The notes beneath the pieces are model-generated. The model did no database searches, was not told the origin of the DNA, and worked only from the letters and a program-made list of their open reading frames with translations. From assembly GCA_917880885.1 (NCBI GenBank), contig OU862923.1, forward strand, positions 28,473,770 to 28,537,769: a DNA stretch of 64,000 nt, given 5' to 3'. The stretch is from Limnephilus marmoratus (Eukaryota; Arthropoda; Insecta; Trichoptera; Limnephilidae). Position numbers and translations under genes: made by a program. Below are positions 55,185 through 64,000 of this stretch, piece by piece; position 1 is the stretch's first letter; the number at the start of each line of letters is the position of its first letter.

Positions 55185-55800
55185 GGTGGTACTACCAAAA
55201 TAAGATTTTTTATTTTATATTTGTCTTAATATTTTTCTGTTCGCATATCAGCGGGGAATTGATTAAATAATTTTATTCCTTTATATACATAGTAATTTTG
55301 TGCTGTTGTGGTTCGTACGGGTGGTACAGTTAGTCCACCAATAGAAGTATTCCTTATGCTTATATTTCGTAGTGGGGTAATATTTTTACTAAACATATAT
55401 CTTTGTGTAGCTGAGGTTGTGCTATTTTTTCGTAAAAATTTGTAAGTGGGGGAACAGGGAATTCTTGGAATACGTTTATTGTTGGGTAGTAATACGATTT
55501 TTTTAAGATAATTTTTGTAAGAATTTTTTGAATTGTTTCGAGTGGGATAAAGGATGATTTATATGCACCCCCCAAGCTATGATTCCATATTGTAGTACAG
55601 AGTGCGCAAGTGCAAAGTAAATTTCTTTTAATATTTTTAGTTGATCTTATAGGTGTAGAATTATGCAGAAAAATATATAAATTTTGGTGGGTGAAAAACA
55701 AAATGTTGCGGGAGGCTAAAGCTCGATATGAGCTGTAGTGCCATTGGAGAGAGAGAGAGAGAGAATAACAAAATGAGAAAAAAGTAGGTTCATATCCCAT
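55185..55800 (-). pseudogene. CR1/jockey-like non-LTR retrotransposon, C-terminal part
   Basis: Minus-strand frame with NIKRNLLCTCALCTTIWNHS, LGGAYKSSFIPLETIQKILT, KIILKKSYYYPTINVFQEFP and VPPLTNFYEK, then in another frame VPPVRTTTAQNYYVYKGIKL followed by FNQFPADMR. This matches the WGG..KS.L.PL..IQK..IK and R....AQ....YKGI..FN.LP pattern of CR1/jockey pol C-termini. At least one frameshift separates the two parts near 55355-55360. Confidence 0.65.
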
Positions 55801-56032
55801 AACCTACCTACGTAGGTACCTTTTTATATTTTACCTAAATACGCTTTTTTCGAATATTTCTAGGTAAATGTAAAATTTCTTAGTGACGTGAAGGGTCAAA
55901 ACTGAGAACCTATTTAACCGTTTTTGTAATTAATTACCACATTATACCTACATGAATTGTGCGTAGGTAGGAATATTACTTAGGTTGGTAGGCACTAGTT
56001 ATGTGTTATTACTTTATTACCTTTGAATTCAT
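55801..56032. other. No recognised feature
   Basis: Short AT-rich spacer; a (GA)n run precedes it at 55745-55764. Confidence 0.4.
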
Positions 56033-56420
56033 AAAACACTCAATTAAATGAACCATGTAGGTACATACAACCATGTAAGTACATATAACAGTGTAGGTAC
56101 ATGTAATCATGTAGGTACATGGAACCATGTATATAGGTACATAGAACCATGTAGGTACATAGAACCGCATATGGACATAGGAACGTGTAGATCCTTTTGG
56201 GCATGTAGAACCGTATAAGTACCTAGGACAGTGTAGGCACATAGAACATTTTGGGTACATAGATTCGTGAAGGCACATAAAACCTTTTGGGTATATAGAA
56301 CCGTATAGGTACACAGGAACGTGTATTTAGGTTCATGGAACCTTTTGGGTACCTACATAGAATCGTGTAGGCACATAAAACCGTGTAGTTGCGTAGGACC
56401 GTACAGGTAACCATGGAGGT
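56033..56420. repeat. Degenerate minisatellite of about 18-20 bp units
   Basis: About 20 units of the type GTAGGTACATAGAACCAT with many substitutions. The minus strand has repetitive open frames (VPTWFYVP, CTYM, YVPK type), an effect of the repeat and not evidence for a protein. Confidence 0.8.
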
Positions 56421-56892
56421 ACAAAGAACATGCAGGAAATATTTGTTTAAACTCTATGTAGTAGGTACGTACCTAACTAAATGGTAGATATATGTAAATG
56501 ATGTGTTCATTTCAAATTTATGTTAATACGCCAATTTCTACATTTCAAGATGTAAAGGAACTATCTAGGTACATGTAACAGATCGCACAGTCCAGAGGAA
56601 CAGTGTAGGTATTCTATGAAGTAGATTCCTTCTCCAAGAACACCGATCCAGCCCTGTCCCGGCTACCGCAGGAAATAGCAACTGTTGCCTGTCAGCTTCT
56701 ACATGACATGGCAAAATTGCATTCATGAGTTTACCAGTGGGGTAACGATCGCCTTAGCCTAGGCAAGAACTCCAAGAATGTTCAAATATCAAAAATTATA
56801 TTACATTATTATAATACTTAGTACGAGGCGCTTACTTACCACTGTTCTTCAGATATGTTCGTATAATTATTGTTCCTGTATAATTCCTTATA
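56421..56892. other. No recognised feature
   Basis: Unassigned. GGTAAGTAAGC on the minus strand near 56833 resembles a donor site but has no convincing partner. Confidence 0.35.
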
Positions 56893-57150
56893 AAATTGGG
56901 AAGACTTCGGTGGCTGGGTCATGTGGAGAGAATGACCGAGCATCAAGCACCAAAGTCCCTGCTGAACTCAAGACCAATAGGGCGAAGGAGCCTGGGAAGG
57001 CCAAGACTAAGATGGAGCGACAACGTCCTCAAAGACATATCTATCTTGGAGCTTCCAAACTGGAGAGAGCTGGCACAAAACCAAGATGAGTGGAGGAAGA
57101 CTTTTGAGGAGGCCAAGACCCACCAGGGGTTGTAGAGCCAATAGTGATGA
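56893..57150 (+). pseudogene. Non-LTR endonuclease-reverse transcriptase, C-terminal fragment (family 1)
   Basis: Open frame GRLRWLGHVERMTEHQAPKS, SLGRPRLRWSDNVLKDISIL, ELPNWRELAQNQDEWRKTFE and EAKTHQGL then stop, followed by GAGCCAATAGTGATGATGAT. It has the cleanest 3' end of the family. 5'-truncated at 56893. Confidence 0.8.
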
Positions 57151-57470
57151 TGATGATAAATTATTGTTCCTACCGACGTTCGTTTAATTGTAACATTACT
57201 TGAACTATTGTAAAAATAAATTACAAACGATTTTTATTTTGTTTTCACAAATCCAGCATGAATTATAACCCTCAAACGAGGGGGTTGCGTGGGACTTAAA
57301 TTTCTAAATCTTGGTGGTTTAACTATAACTTAATTTTAAAAATGTATTAAAAACTACTGTGGTTATTAAGTTGCCGTTAAGGGGACCGGTATATGTTGCT
57401 ACGCCACTGGCAAATAATATATAAAAACAATGAAACGTATCGAACGAATGCGATTCTTGTAGTATCTGAC
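57151..57470. other. No recognised feature
   Basis: AT-rich, unassigned. Confidence 0.35.
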
Positions 57471-57575
57471 CGAACTTTCGGTTTCGGTTTCGGTTTAATT
57501 TCGGTTTAAGTTTCGGTTTCGGCTGCCATCCAGCCGAAACTAAGGCCGAAACCGAAACTGAATTCGGAAGGTTTC
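57471..57575. repeat. TTTCGG block with inverted CCGAAA block
   Basis: TTTCGGTTTCGGTTTCGG-type sequence faces CCGAAACTAAGGCCGAAACC around CATCCAGCC, making a hairpin. Related to the TTTCGG arrays at 7347-7425 and 8425-8515. Confidence 0.6.
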
Positions 57576-57715
57576 GCGCTGCAATCGGACATGTTTTTGT
57601 TCCGCCTGCGCTCGTAGTCGTGTCAGGACCTGTTTATTAGATTGTTTAATTATGAATACTGATAATAATTATTAGTCCATTAAAATTATTAATGCGTAGT
57701 TATAGCTCAATTAAT

Positions 57716-57760
57716 ATATCTATCTATCTTCTATCTATCTATCTATCTATCTATCTATAT
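57716..57760. repeat. (TCTA)n microsatellite
   Basis: About ten ATCT units with one interruption, immediately before the SINE. Confidence 0.85.
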
Positions 57761-57766
57761 ATCTTT

Positions 57767-57960
57767 GACTGGTCAGTGGTTGAGTGGGCATAGCACTTGG
57801 GTCCCACCCGAGCGTCGCGTGTTCGATTCCTCGGCTGGCCAAGTCCTCCATCACAACACAAGCAACATTTTCGGCTTTCTGTGGTGGTAGTAGGAGATTT
57901 TCAAACATTGTTGGGTTATTCGTAACCCGGGAATGTTTGTCTTTCTTTTAATTAAAATAA
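57767..57960 (+). mobile_element. tRNA-derived SINE, copy 2
   Basis: GGTCAGTGGTTGAGTGGGC (A box), CGCGTGTTCGATTCC (B box), CGGCTGGCCAAG, CACAACACAAGCAACATTTT, GGTGGTAGTAGGAGATTTTC and GTAACCCGGGAATGTTTGTC, then an AT-rich tail. It is better preserved than 21955-22140, with an intact B box. Confidence 0.8.
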
Positions 57961-58017
57961 TAAAAAATAATAATAATACAAAAATGAAATATAAAATAAA
58001 AATAAAATAAATAATAT

Positions 58018-58467
58018 AAAACGAATCGCCGAAATGTATGTACGCGCATAACTTCCGAACGACTGCACCAAATTGGATAATTCTTTTTGTTTTGTGTTCA
58101 TAATTGTCAGGACAAGGTTTGTATAAGTGAGGTCTGGCATTATGAAATTTGTATAAAAAAATTGCAATAGGTGGCACGCGAGCTGTTTGAAATTTAAATG
58201 TACGGGAATGAATGTATGGAATGCAGGGGGAAGGAGGGAGGGGGAAAGGGGGGAGGGAACTCGGGGAGAGGGTTTGTGGAGGGGGGGGGACTCGGGAAGG
58301 GGGTTCGCGGGACGGGATAAGGGGGGAAGTGGACTGGAAAGAGGGAAGGTGAAGAAGGCGGAGAGGAATGGGAAATGGAAGGGTAACGGAATGAATGGGA
58401 AAGGACACGCAGGGAGAAACAATTTCTTTATTAAATGGCATAGCAACGCATGCCGGTAACCAGCTAG
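58018..58467 (+). mobile_element. Helitron-like element with purine-rich interior
   Basis: 5' region CGCCGAAATGTATGTACGCG and CATAACTTCCGAACG; 3' end GCATGCCGGTAACCAGCTAG before a host T. A tract of GGGGGAAGGAGGG units fills 58225-58400. The minus strand of this tract is open for up to 217 codons only because it is proline- and serine-rich low complexity. It matches 62525-62970 throughout. Confidence 0.6.
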
Positions 58468-58927
58468 TATATATATAAATATACAGGTAGGTTAGGTAGA
58501 ACATCTATTTTAATCTTTCTGAAAATACTCCAATTTTGTGTAACTTTTTCACATATGATTTTGACATATGTTACATACTGAAGGACCGACATACGAAATT
58601 ATAAAGCATTGCTATTTTTTGTTTTTTGAAAAAAAAAATCCAAGCTGTTTTAAAGATAAGTTTACGGAGAAACAAAATGTCATGCTAGTTGGCGTGATGA
58701 TGGAGATATCAGACACCCAATGATGTCATTAGTGATTATTACATGGACCAAAAATCGTTTGTCATTTTTACGATGATTTCTCTCGTCAGCGGAGGATTCA
58801 TTGAATTAAAATAATGATAAATGATATATTATGCTATTTTGCGAACACACTGCAGATGTTAAATCTGTTTATATTCAATCCACGAGCCTCCAAATTAAAT
58901 GAGTATAATATAATTATATGGATAATA
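58468..58927. other. No recognised feature
   Basis: AT-rich, unassigned. Confidence 0.4.
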
Positions 58928-59095
58928 CTCTCAGTAGATATCGCTCTGGTGAAAAACCACCATTCGGAATCGAATCGTTGCTAGAAATATGATCCGCCGT
59001 CCCAACCTTCCTCTTCTCATCTCCTTTCTTTAACCTCTTCCCTCAGTCTCCTTACATACCCCAATTGGAGATGCCGTAGTCCCACTGTCGTGGGG
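58928..59095 (-). repeat. Dispersed CCCCAATTGGGG-family repeat copy
   Basis: ACTCTCAGTAGATATCGCTC, GGTGAAAAACCACC, CCCAACCTTCCTCTTCTCAT and ACCCCAATTGGAGATGCCG, inverse of 51805-51960. Confidence 0.5.
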
Positions 59096-59507
59096 TATTG
59101 ACAGTAAAAATAATAAAAAATATTCAACCTTGCCAATGATTTTTCGTAACGATATTCGCGTATTTACGAATGTTTGGTATTTTCATACAAAGAAAAATTT
59201 TCTTTTTCAAATTAGCAATTCATATGTAAAAAAAACTTTCCTCTTGTCACTAATACAGCCCGTAGAGAGGAAAAGCAAACCATTATAGTTATTTAGGTAG
59301 CAAATAGAGAAAAAAATTAAAGATTGGCAAGATATATGACGAATGTCAGATTATTTTTATCTATTTTATTTTATTTTAATAATAAATTAGACATGGTGCT
59401 CAAAACATAAATAGGTGCACGAATGTTTAAAGAGGAATAATTTTATTAATTTTATGAAATTTCGCATTTAATAGATAATAAACAACAATAAAATTCGCCA
59501 AGAAAAA

Positions 59508-59550
59508 ATATTTATTTATTTATTAACGCCCCATTTAGGAACTTTTACAT
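59508..59550 (-). mobile_element. LINE 3' tail
   Basis: On the minus strand AAAAGTTCCTAAATGGGGCG then (TAAA)n. The hairpin is GTTCC/GGGGC with G-T pairs. Confidence 0.55.
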
Positions 59551-59689
59551 ATGAATAGTAAAAATTACACAATATTAGGTATGTATTGTACATGACTGAA
59601 CTGCCACAGTAGCAACTTTTTATATTCGTTTCGTGATACATTGAACATTTTCACTTGTTATAATTATTTTCCTCCATTAGTATTCTGTA

Positions 59690-60290
59690 TGCAGATCACA
59701 CGTGGTAGAAGTGAAAGCTTCAGAAAACTAAAGTAGACAAGGGGCCATTCATTTATTACGTAAGACTATTTAGGAGGGAGGGGGGTCGACCATGTCTTAT
59801 TTTTTCTTGCAAGGGGTGGGGGGGAGGCTCCATAGTTCTCACGTAAGATGGCAAAAATGCGCAAAGTTAAAATTATACTTTGAAAAAGCGCGGGCAACCG
59901 CGCGAGTGCCGAGGTTCGCTCGGATGCGTATAGGTAAACGATTTCCATTTCCATGACAACGGACCCGCGCAAACAAACATTAAAACAAACCAAACGTATA
60001 TTCATTTTTTCCTTTAGATTCTTACGTAATAAATATTAAACAAGGGGGGGGTCGGTCTATTCTTATTTTTTCTTATAATAGGGGGGGGGGGGGGGTAGAA
60101 AACTAGCAAAATTCGTCTTACGTAATAAATTAATGGCCCCTAGAGTGGGGAGGCTACGAAGCACGGCACAAAGAGAATACCAATTATTCTATCCTGTAGT
60201 ATCATCGCTTTTTCATTTCATCGAGTTTCAAATCACAACGGTGCTAAAGAAGTTTTCACTTCAAAAAGTTAAAAAAAGTAAAAGTGTACA
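59690..60290 (-). repeat. hAT-family interior fragment split by a MITE
   Basis: The left part GTGGTAGAAGTGAAAGCTTC and the right part CATCGAGTTTCAAATCACAA follow the interior of 670-2362 in inverse. They are interrupted by 59741-60140. Confidence 0.5.
59741..60140. mobile_element. Harbinger-like MITE, second copy
   Basis: Inverted ends GGGGCCATTCATTTATTACG and CGTAATAAATTAATGGCCCC with G-runs inside. The centre (59885-60000) is unlike that of 49302-49739 and is CpG-rich (GCGCGGGCAACCGCGCGAG, itself a small hairpin). Flanks CAA and TAG do not match. Confidence 0.7.
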
Positions 60291-60308
60291 AAAGTAAACG
60301 ACACATAA

Positions 60309-60473
60309 GGGAACGTACCTACCCATACTACCTGACCAACTTTTTGCAATTTTTTAACCCCCCCCCCCAGTGACCAAAAACCTAAGCAACCAGCCGCTCA
60401 TTTGTACCAAGCGTGACATTTTGAAGACCCCCCCCCCCCCCCCAAACGTGTCACGTAGTATGGGTACGTTCCC
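60309..60473. mobile_element. Harbinger-like MITE, third end type
   Basis: Inverted ends GGGAACGTACC...CATACTA and TAGTATGGGTACGTTCCC with C-runs at 60358-60368 and 60428-60443. TAA lies on both outer sides. 165 bp. A lone end of the same type is at 45894-45910. Confidence 0.75.
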
Positions 60474-60794
60474 TAAGTTAAATAGGAATACAAAAGGTAA
60501 ACACATAAGTATACAAATAATTTATTAATGTGTATAGGTAAGTAGCTACCTAGTTCTTAGAAGAAATTTTTCATGGGACATGTTCATTGCTATATTATTT
60601 ATTTGAGTTATTGTGATATTGCAATCAAAGGTGAAGGCAACCAGCGCCCATTTTAAGATGATTCGTTAATAATTTGTGGTAGGTCAGTTATAATCTTGCT
60701 AGTCATCGAACGATAGTGATCAACCTAATATTATCTGTTTAGACCCGTCACAAAGTTTTAAACATAGTTAGCCATGAAGGTTTTTATTCATTTA

Positions 60795-61532
60795 CTAGCT
60801 GACCCGGCGAACTTCGTACCGTCTCAGAATCAATAACTGTTCTGTTAACTTATTGGCTGAATTAAATTCAGTTTTTTACTAAATTAAAAATTAAACAATG
60901 AAGCAATTATTTTGTTTTTGCCAGTATCAGAGATGGCGTTGTGTACGGATTTATATTTTTTGTGATTTTCTTAGTTTTTCACTTACTTACGGGAATCGCG
61001 TTTCATTTTCTTTATACGTGTGAGGGAGATTTATTATAAATATTGTACTTTTTCTTTGGAGGGGTGCAGACATACGTTCACCGTTTGTCTCATTTTCGAC
61101 TGTTGACATTTAGTGTGAGTAAGAAAGAGAGGCAGCATTATATATTTAAGAACAAAAGCAAAACAATCAGCGCATTGACATTTAACGTTTTTGAATTTTT
61201 GGAATTCACCCACCAGGTATCTACTAAATATTATACTTATCACAATATTCCTACAGCTCTTTCAAAAGATGAGAATTCGTTCCATACAAAATGTATGAGG
61301 AAAAGAATTTTCTTCATAACTTTTTTTTTTGTTATGAAGAAAATTCTTTTCCTCATACATTTTGTATGGAACGAATTCTCATCTTTTGAAAGAGCTGCAG
61401 GAATATTTTGCTGTTATTCTGCTGTTCGGAGCGAAGACAAATCCAACAAATCAAAGATCATAAAAATGGGTCCAGCCGTTCTTGAGTTGTAAATGGTGTA
61501 ACTAACTCGACTTTGTTTTATGTATTATAAGA
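60795..61532 (-). mobile_element. Helitron-like element, inverse full copy with snap-back
   Basis: The minus strand runs from TCTTATAATACATAAAAC (5' TC, host A) to GCCGGGTCAGCTAG (host T), colinear with 4635-5331, including ACAAACGGTGAACGTATG and GTACGAAGTTCGCC. An inverted duplication lies at 61244-61407. Confidence 0.75.
61244..61407. repeat. 77-nt perfect-type hairpin inside the Helitron
   Basis: Arms 61244-61320 and 61331-61407 are reverse complements with about one mismatch, separated by ten T. The arm sequence, with GAATTCTCATCTTTTGAAAG, occurs once and uninverted at 4793-4868 and 15203-15265, so this is a private inverted duplication of this copy. Confidence 0.85.
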
Positions 61533-61737
61533 TTTATAAAACACATGATACATAATTATACATTTTACATAGAGTAGATATATTAAATCACCATGCCAAG
61601 CGACTGCGTGTTTCATAGTGACCAATGGAGTATAGTTACTCTGTATGAAATATGAAGTCTAGTGTAAGCACATGGATTTAGTATAAATGATAAAAGTTGG
61701 AAACATTACTGGAGGTAGGTACTGCCTTTATTATCTA

Positions 61738-61779
61738 TGTAAAAGCCCTCTGAGCGTAAAATAAAATAAATAAATAAAC
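61738..61779 (+). mobile_element. LINE 3' tail
   Basis: GTAAAAGCCCTCTGAGCG followed by AAATAAATAAATAAA-type tail. The hairpin has one mismatch here. Confidence 0.55.
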
Positions 61780-61784
61780 AACTT

Positions 61785-62310
61785 AATAAATTAATATTCT
61801 CCAAAACGAGCTTGAAAAAAAATCATTTGTCTTATATTTGGTTTATAATTATGTAATTTCTACTATTTAAGAAATTCTAAAAATTATAGCACTTCATTAA
61901 AATTAAATAGTCATAAATACATTGGGAATTCATATGTCATATATTGGTTTATAAATGTGTAAACTCTAATTATGCAATTGTAAATGTTCTCTAAAATGGC
62001 CTGGAAAGAATCTCCTACTTGTGATTTCACTAAAGAAACCACTCTTTCACTCTGAATGCAATTATTAATGTTCTCCAAAATGACCTTGAAAAAAAATCAC
62101 ATCTTTGCGATTCTTTCAAAGAAATTAAGAAACCATCCCTTCGCTCAGAATACAATTTTCAATGTTCTCAAAAGTTGTCTTGACAGCAGCAAATTCCTGT
62201 GATATCTCGAACGAAACCATTCCTTTGTTAAGAATATTATGAACTAAATATACAATTTGGCTGTCCTGAAACGGGAATCCTTCCCAGTTGGACAGACAAA
62301 GTATCATTTT
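61785..62310 (-). pseudogene. Degenerate coding-like tandem repeat of about 33-36 codons
   Basis: On the minus strand, three to four units share the pattern F..ILENI.NCI.SE.VVS. One reads AAVKTTFENIENCILSEG (62125-62225), the next in part ILENINNCIQSE (about 62045-62075), then AILENIYNCI (about 61970-62000), with stops and frameshifts between. The repetition of an amino-acid pattern across units with changed bases suggests descent from a repeat protein or a coding minisatellite. Family not recognised. Confidence 0.35.
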
Positions 62311-62524
62311 GTAATGTTTTGTAATATATATGTATATATAAATAAATTATAAGGTTGGAAAAAATGCTAAAAGTTGGAAACATTATAATAAAAAGTAGGA
62401 ATTAAAAAAGGAGACTTTACTTCTTTAGGTACTTTCTTCTTAGCTGCCTATCTTCAATAAATACACGTAAGTAGGTATGAATTGGGTTTTTATATAATTT
62501 ATGATGTAGGTAGGTAGCTTTCAA

Positions 62525-62970
62525 TCTAGATGAATAAAAATGAGGCGCCGAAATGTACGTACGCGCATAACTTCCGAACAACTACACCAAATTGGAGAAT
62601 TCTTTTTTTTTGTGTTCGTTATTGTCAGGACAAGGTTTGTATAAAACTGCTGGTGAGCTCTGGCTTTATGAAATTTGTATAAAAAAATTTCAATAGGTGG
62701 CACGCGAGCTGTTTGAAAACTGACTGTACAGGGACTGAATGTATGGAATACGGGAGGGGGGAGGGAGGGGAATCCGTGAGAGGGGAGTGGAACCTGGGAG
62801 GGGGGAGGGGAACTCGGGAGGGGGGTTTCGCATAGGGAAGGTGCAGGAGGCGAAGGGAACGTGGGAAAGGAAGGGGAGGCGGAGGAGGAACGGGACGAAT
62901 GGGAAAGGACACGCAGAGAGAAACAATTTCCTTATTAAACGGCAATGCAACGCATGCCGGGAACCAGATA
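62525..62970 (+). mobile_element. Helitron-like element, second purine-rich copy
   Basis: Same order as 58018-58467: CGCCGAAATGTACGTACGCG, TTGTCAGGACAAGGTTTGTA, a purine tract, GAAACAATTTCCTTATTAAA, GCATGCCGGGAACCAG. The terminal CTAG has decayed to ATAC. Confidence 0.55.
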
Positions 62971-63138
62971 CATGAACCTAAAATATATGTTCACTTGAAG
63001 CATGTACAAGATTTTTGAGACACCCTCTAAAAACATACCTCGAAACTACTCGAACCTAAGCATATACTCGAACATATTTATATTATAAAGAAGATGTACT
63101 GGCACCGTAGATATATACCCGCACAAGGCCTTGGCCTT

Positions 63139-63313
63139 GTGCGCACTAGCGGCTAGCCGCGTAGGCGGTCAACCGCGCGGCCTGCCGCATTTTTATTTTA
63201 GTATGCAACCGCTCATATCCGTACGCACCCAACCGCCGAAAAATTTCATACTAAAATAAAAATGCGGCTAGCCGCGCGGTTGACCGCCTACGCGGCTGGC
63301 CGCTAATGCGTAC
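63139..63313. mobile_element. GC-rich foldback element
   Basis: Arms with GCGGCTAGCCGCGTAGGCGG and GTCAACCGCGCGG, then GCATTTTTATTTTAGTATG, are mirrored on the right around GCAACCGCTCATATCCG. About 70 bp per arm with few mismatches. It is extremely CpG-rich for this window. A short extra hairpin (ACAAGGCC TT GGCCTTGT, 63123-63140) abuts the left end. Confidence 0.75.
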
Positions 63314-63682
63314 ATAGCAATGTCCTAGGTAGGTACTATAGATAGGTTCCTCCGTAAAATTCATATTGTATTGAATGTTTAGATTATTGTTTAGATTTAT
63401 GATACACATATCTTTTAATTTAACTTTATTAATTACTTAACATCACATTGGTAATTGTGATTTGGGTTTTAAATCCCGGGAAATTTTTTAGAGCGTGTAT
63501 GGCACCGGGAATTTAAATGCTTAAATAATTGAAAATAATGAAACTTGGGACAAATGTTTTAATTTTAGTTTTCAGATATTATTCATAGATTAGGTAACAT
63601 TGGTATATTATTTACTATATTCCACAAATATAAAAATAGCTGCACAAAAAGAAATCTGAAAAAGGGAAAAAATACTAACTAA
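63314..63682. other. No recognised feature
   Basis: AT-rich. A small imperfect palindrome (AAATCCCGGGAAATT ... CCGGGAATTTAAAT) lies at 63470-63520. Confidence 0.35.
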
Positions 63683-64000
63683 CTAACTAACCATCACGCC
63701 ATTTCCCCGCAGGACAACTCGGTCTTGGCACACACTCTTTGCCTCACTCACATTCATACATCGTCTCATACATACTCTTCTATTATTCTGACTTTTGACA
63801 TGGCCCGTCTCAAGTATCTGATTCACTTGATCGTGCCATGTCTTCCTCGGGCGTCCCCGACTTCTTCTACCATTCACATTTGCATCATATATTCTTTTTA
63901 CACTACTTTCTTCGCTCATTCGCTCTACGTGCCCAAACCATCTGAGGGTCCCTTTATTAATTTTGCTCATTATACTTACATCAGCCTTACATTCTTTGCG
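63683..64000 (-). pseudogene. Non-LTR reverse transcriptase C-terminal fragment (family 2), runs off the window
   Basis: Minus-strand frame MSKINKGTLRWFGHVERMSE, then RIYDANVNGRRSRGRPRKTW, HDQVNQILETGHVKS, MRRCMNVSEAKSVCQDRVV and LRGNGVMVS, then stop. It has the same GHVERM and GRPR..W landmarks as family 1 but is a distinct lineage (RWFGHVERMSEE). The rest of the element lies beyond 64000, so this copy may be longer. Confidence 0.75.

Noticed and set aside
57851..58504. 217-codon minus-strand frame, Pro/Ser/Leu-rich
   Set aside because: It covers the purine-rich tract and both ends of a Helitron-like element and part of a SINE. The openness is a composition effect.

Overview
This window looks like an AT-rich, non-coding stretch of an insect nuclear genome, most likely a moth or butterfly. 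Lepidoptera is an inference. It rests on the many GTAGGTACCTA-type words, short Helitron-like elements beginning TC and ending CTAG or CTAA, non-LTR retrotransposon tails of the form GTAAAAGCCC-GGGCGTT followed by (TAAA)n, and tRNA-derived SINEs. I found no bacterial-type operons, no rRNA, no CRISPR array and no complete host protein gene. The best host-gene signal is one 88-nt candidate internal exon at 4338-4425 with strong splice sites on both sides. A second, weaker candidate exon lies at 53380-53555. Most of the window may therefore be intronic or intergenic.

The window is a dense, nested archive of mobile elements. DNA transposons dominate. Four hAT-like elements (670-2362, 25117-25972, 31797-33518, 43396-45132) have recognisable inverted ends and 8-bp target duplications, perfect in two of them. 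A fifth (41805-42428) has hAT-like ends and a tandemly repeated right side. One hAT copy (25117-25972) still holds a broken transposase C-terminus. A family with TTAA at both ends is present in about twelve copies and has two alternative central cores. PIF/Harbinger-like MITEs with G-rich arms and TWA-type flanks occur at 8013, 30914, 49302, 59741 and 60309, with a half copy near 43462. A family of almost perfectly palindromic elements, about 285 bp long, is clustered six times between 8960 and 14892. Helitron-like elements lie at 4635, 15040, 22420, 27905, 47229, 58018, 60795 and 62525.

Retroelements are 5'-truncated non-LTR fragments: the C-terminal part of an endonuclease-reverse transcriptase (5942, 30318, 47929, 56893), a second such family (7060, 48893, 54590, 63683), two more at 36970 and 37854, and jockey/CR1-like C-termini at 11641, 15638, 26345 and 55185. 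There are also five copies of a poly(A) SINE-like repeat of about 450 bp, two copies of a tRNA-derived SINE, several other tRNA-like modules, and one possible solo LTR (33701-33988).

Tandem repeats include a three-part satellite block at 19729-20457, containing about 56 units of a hexamer, a degenerate minisatellite at 56033-56420, and a degenerate coding-like repeat at 61785-62310. Nesting gives relative ages: TTAA elements sit inside hAT elements, a LINE sits inside a TTAA element, and a 958-bp insertion splits a SINE with a 13-bp duplication.

The points most worth a second look are the clustered long-hairpin family, the two-core TTAA family, the tRNA-like modules carried in one conserved flank, the covarying 3' hairpin of the LINE tails, and the 77-nt snap-back in one Helitron.
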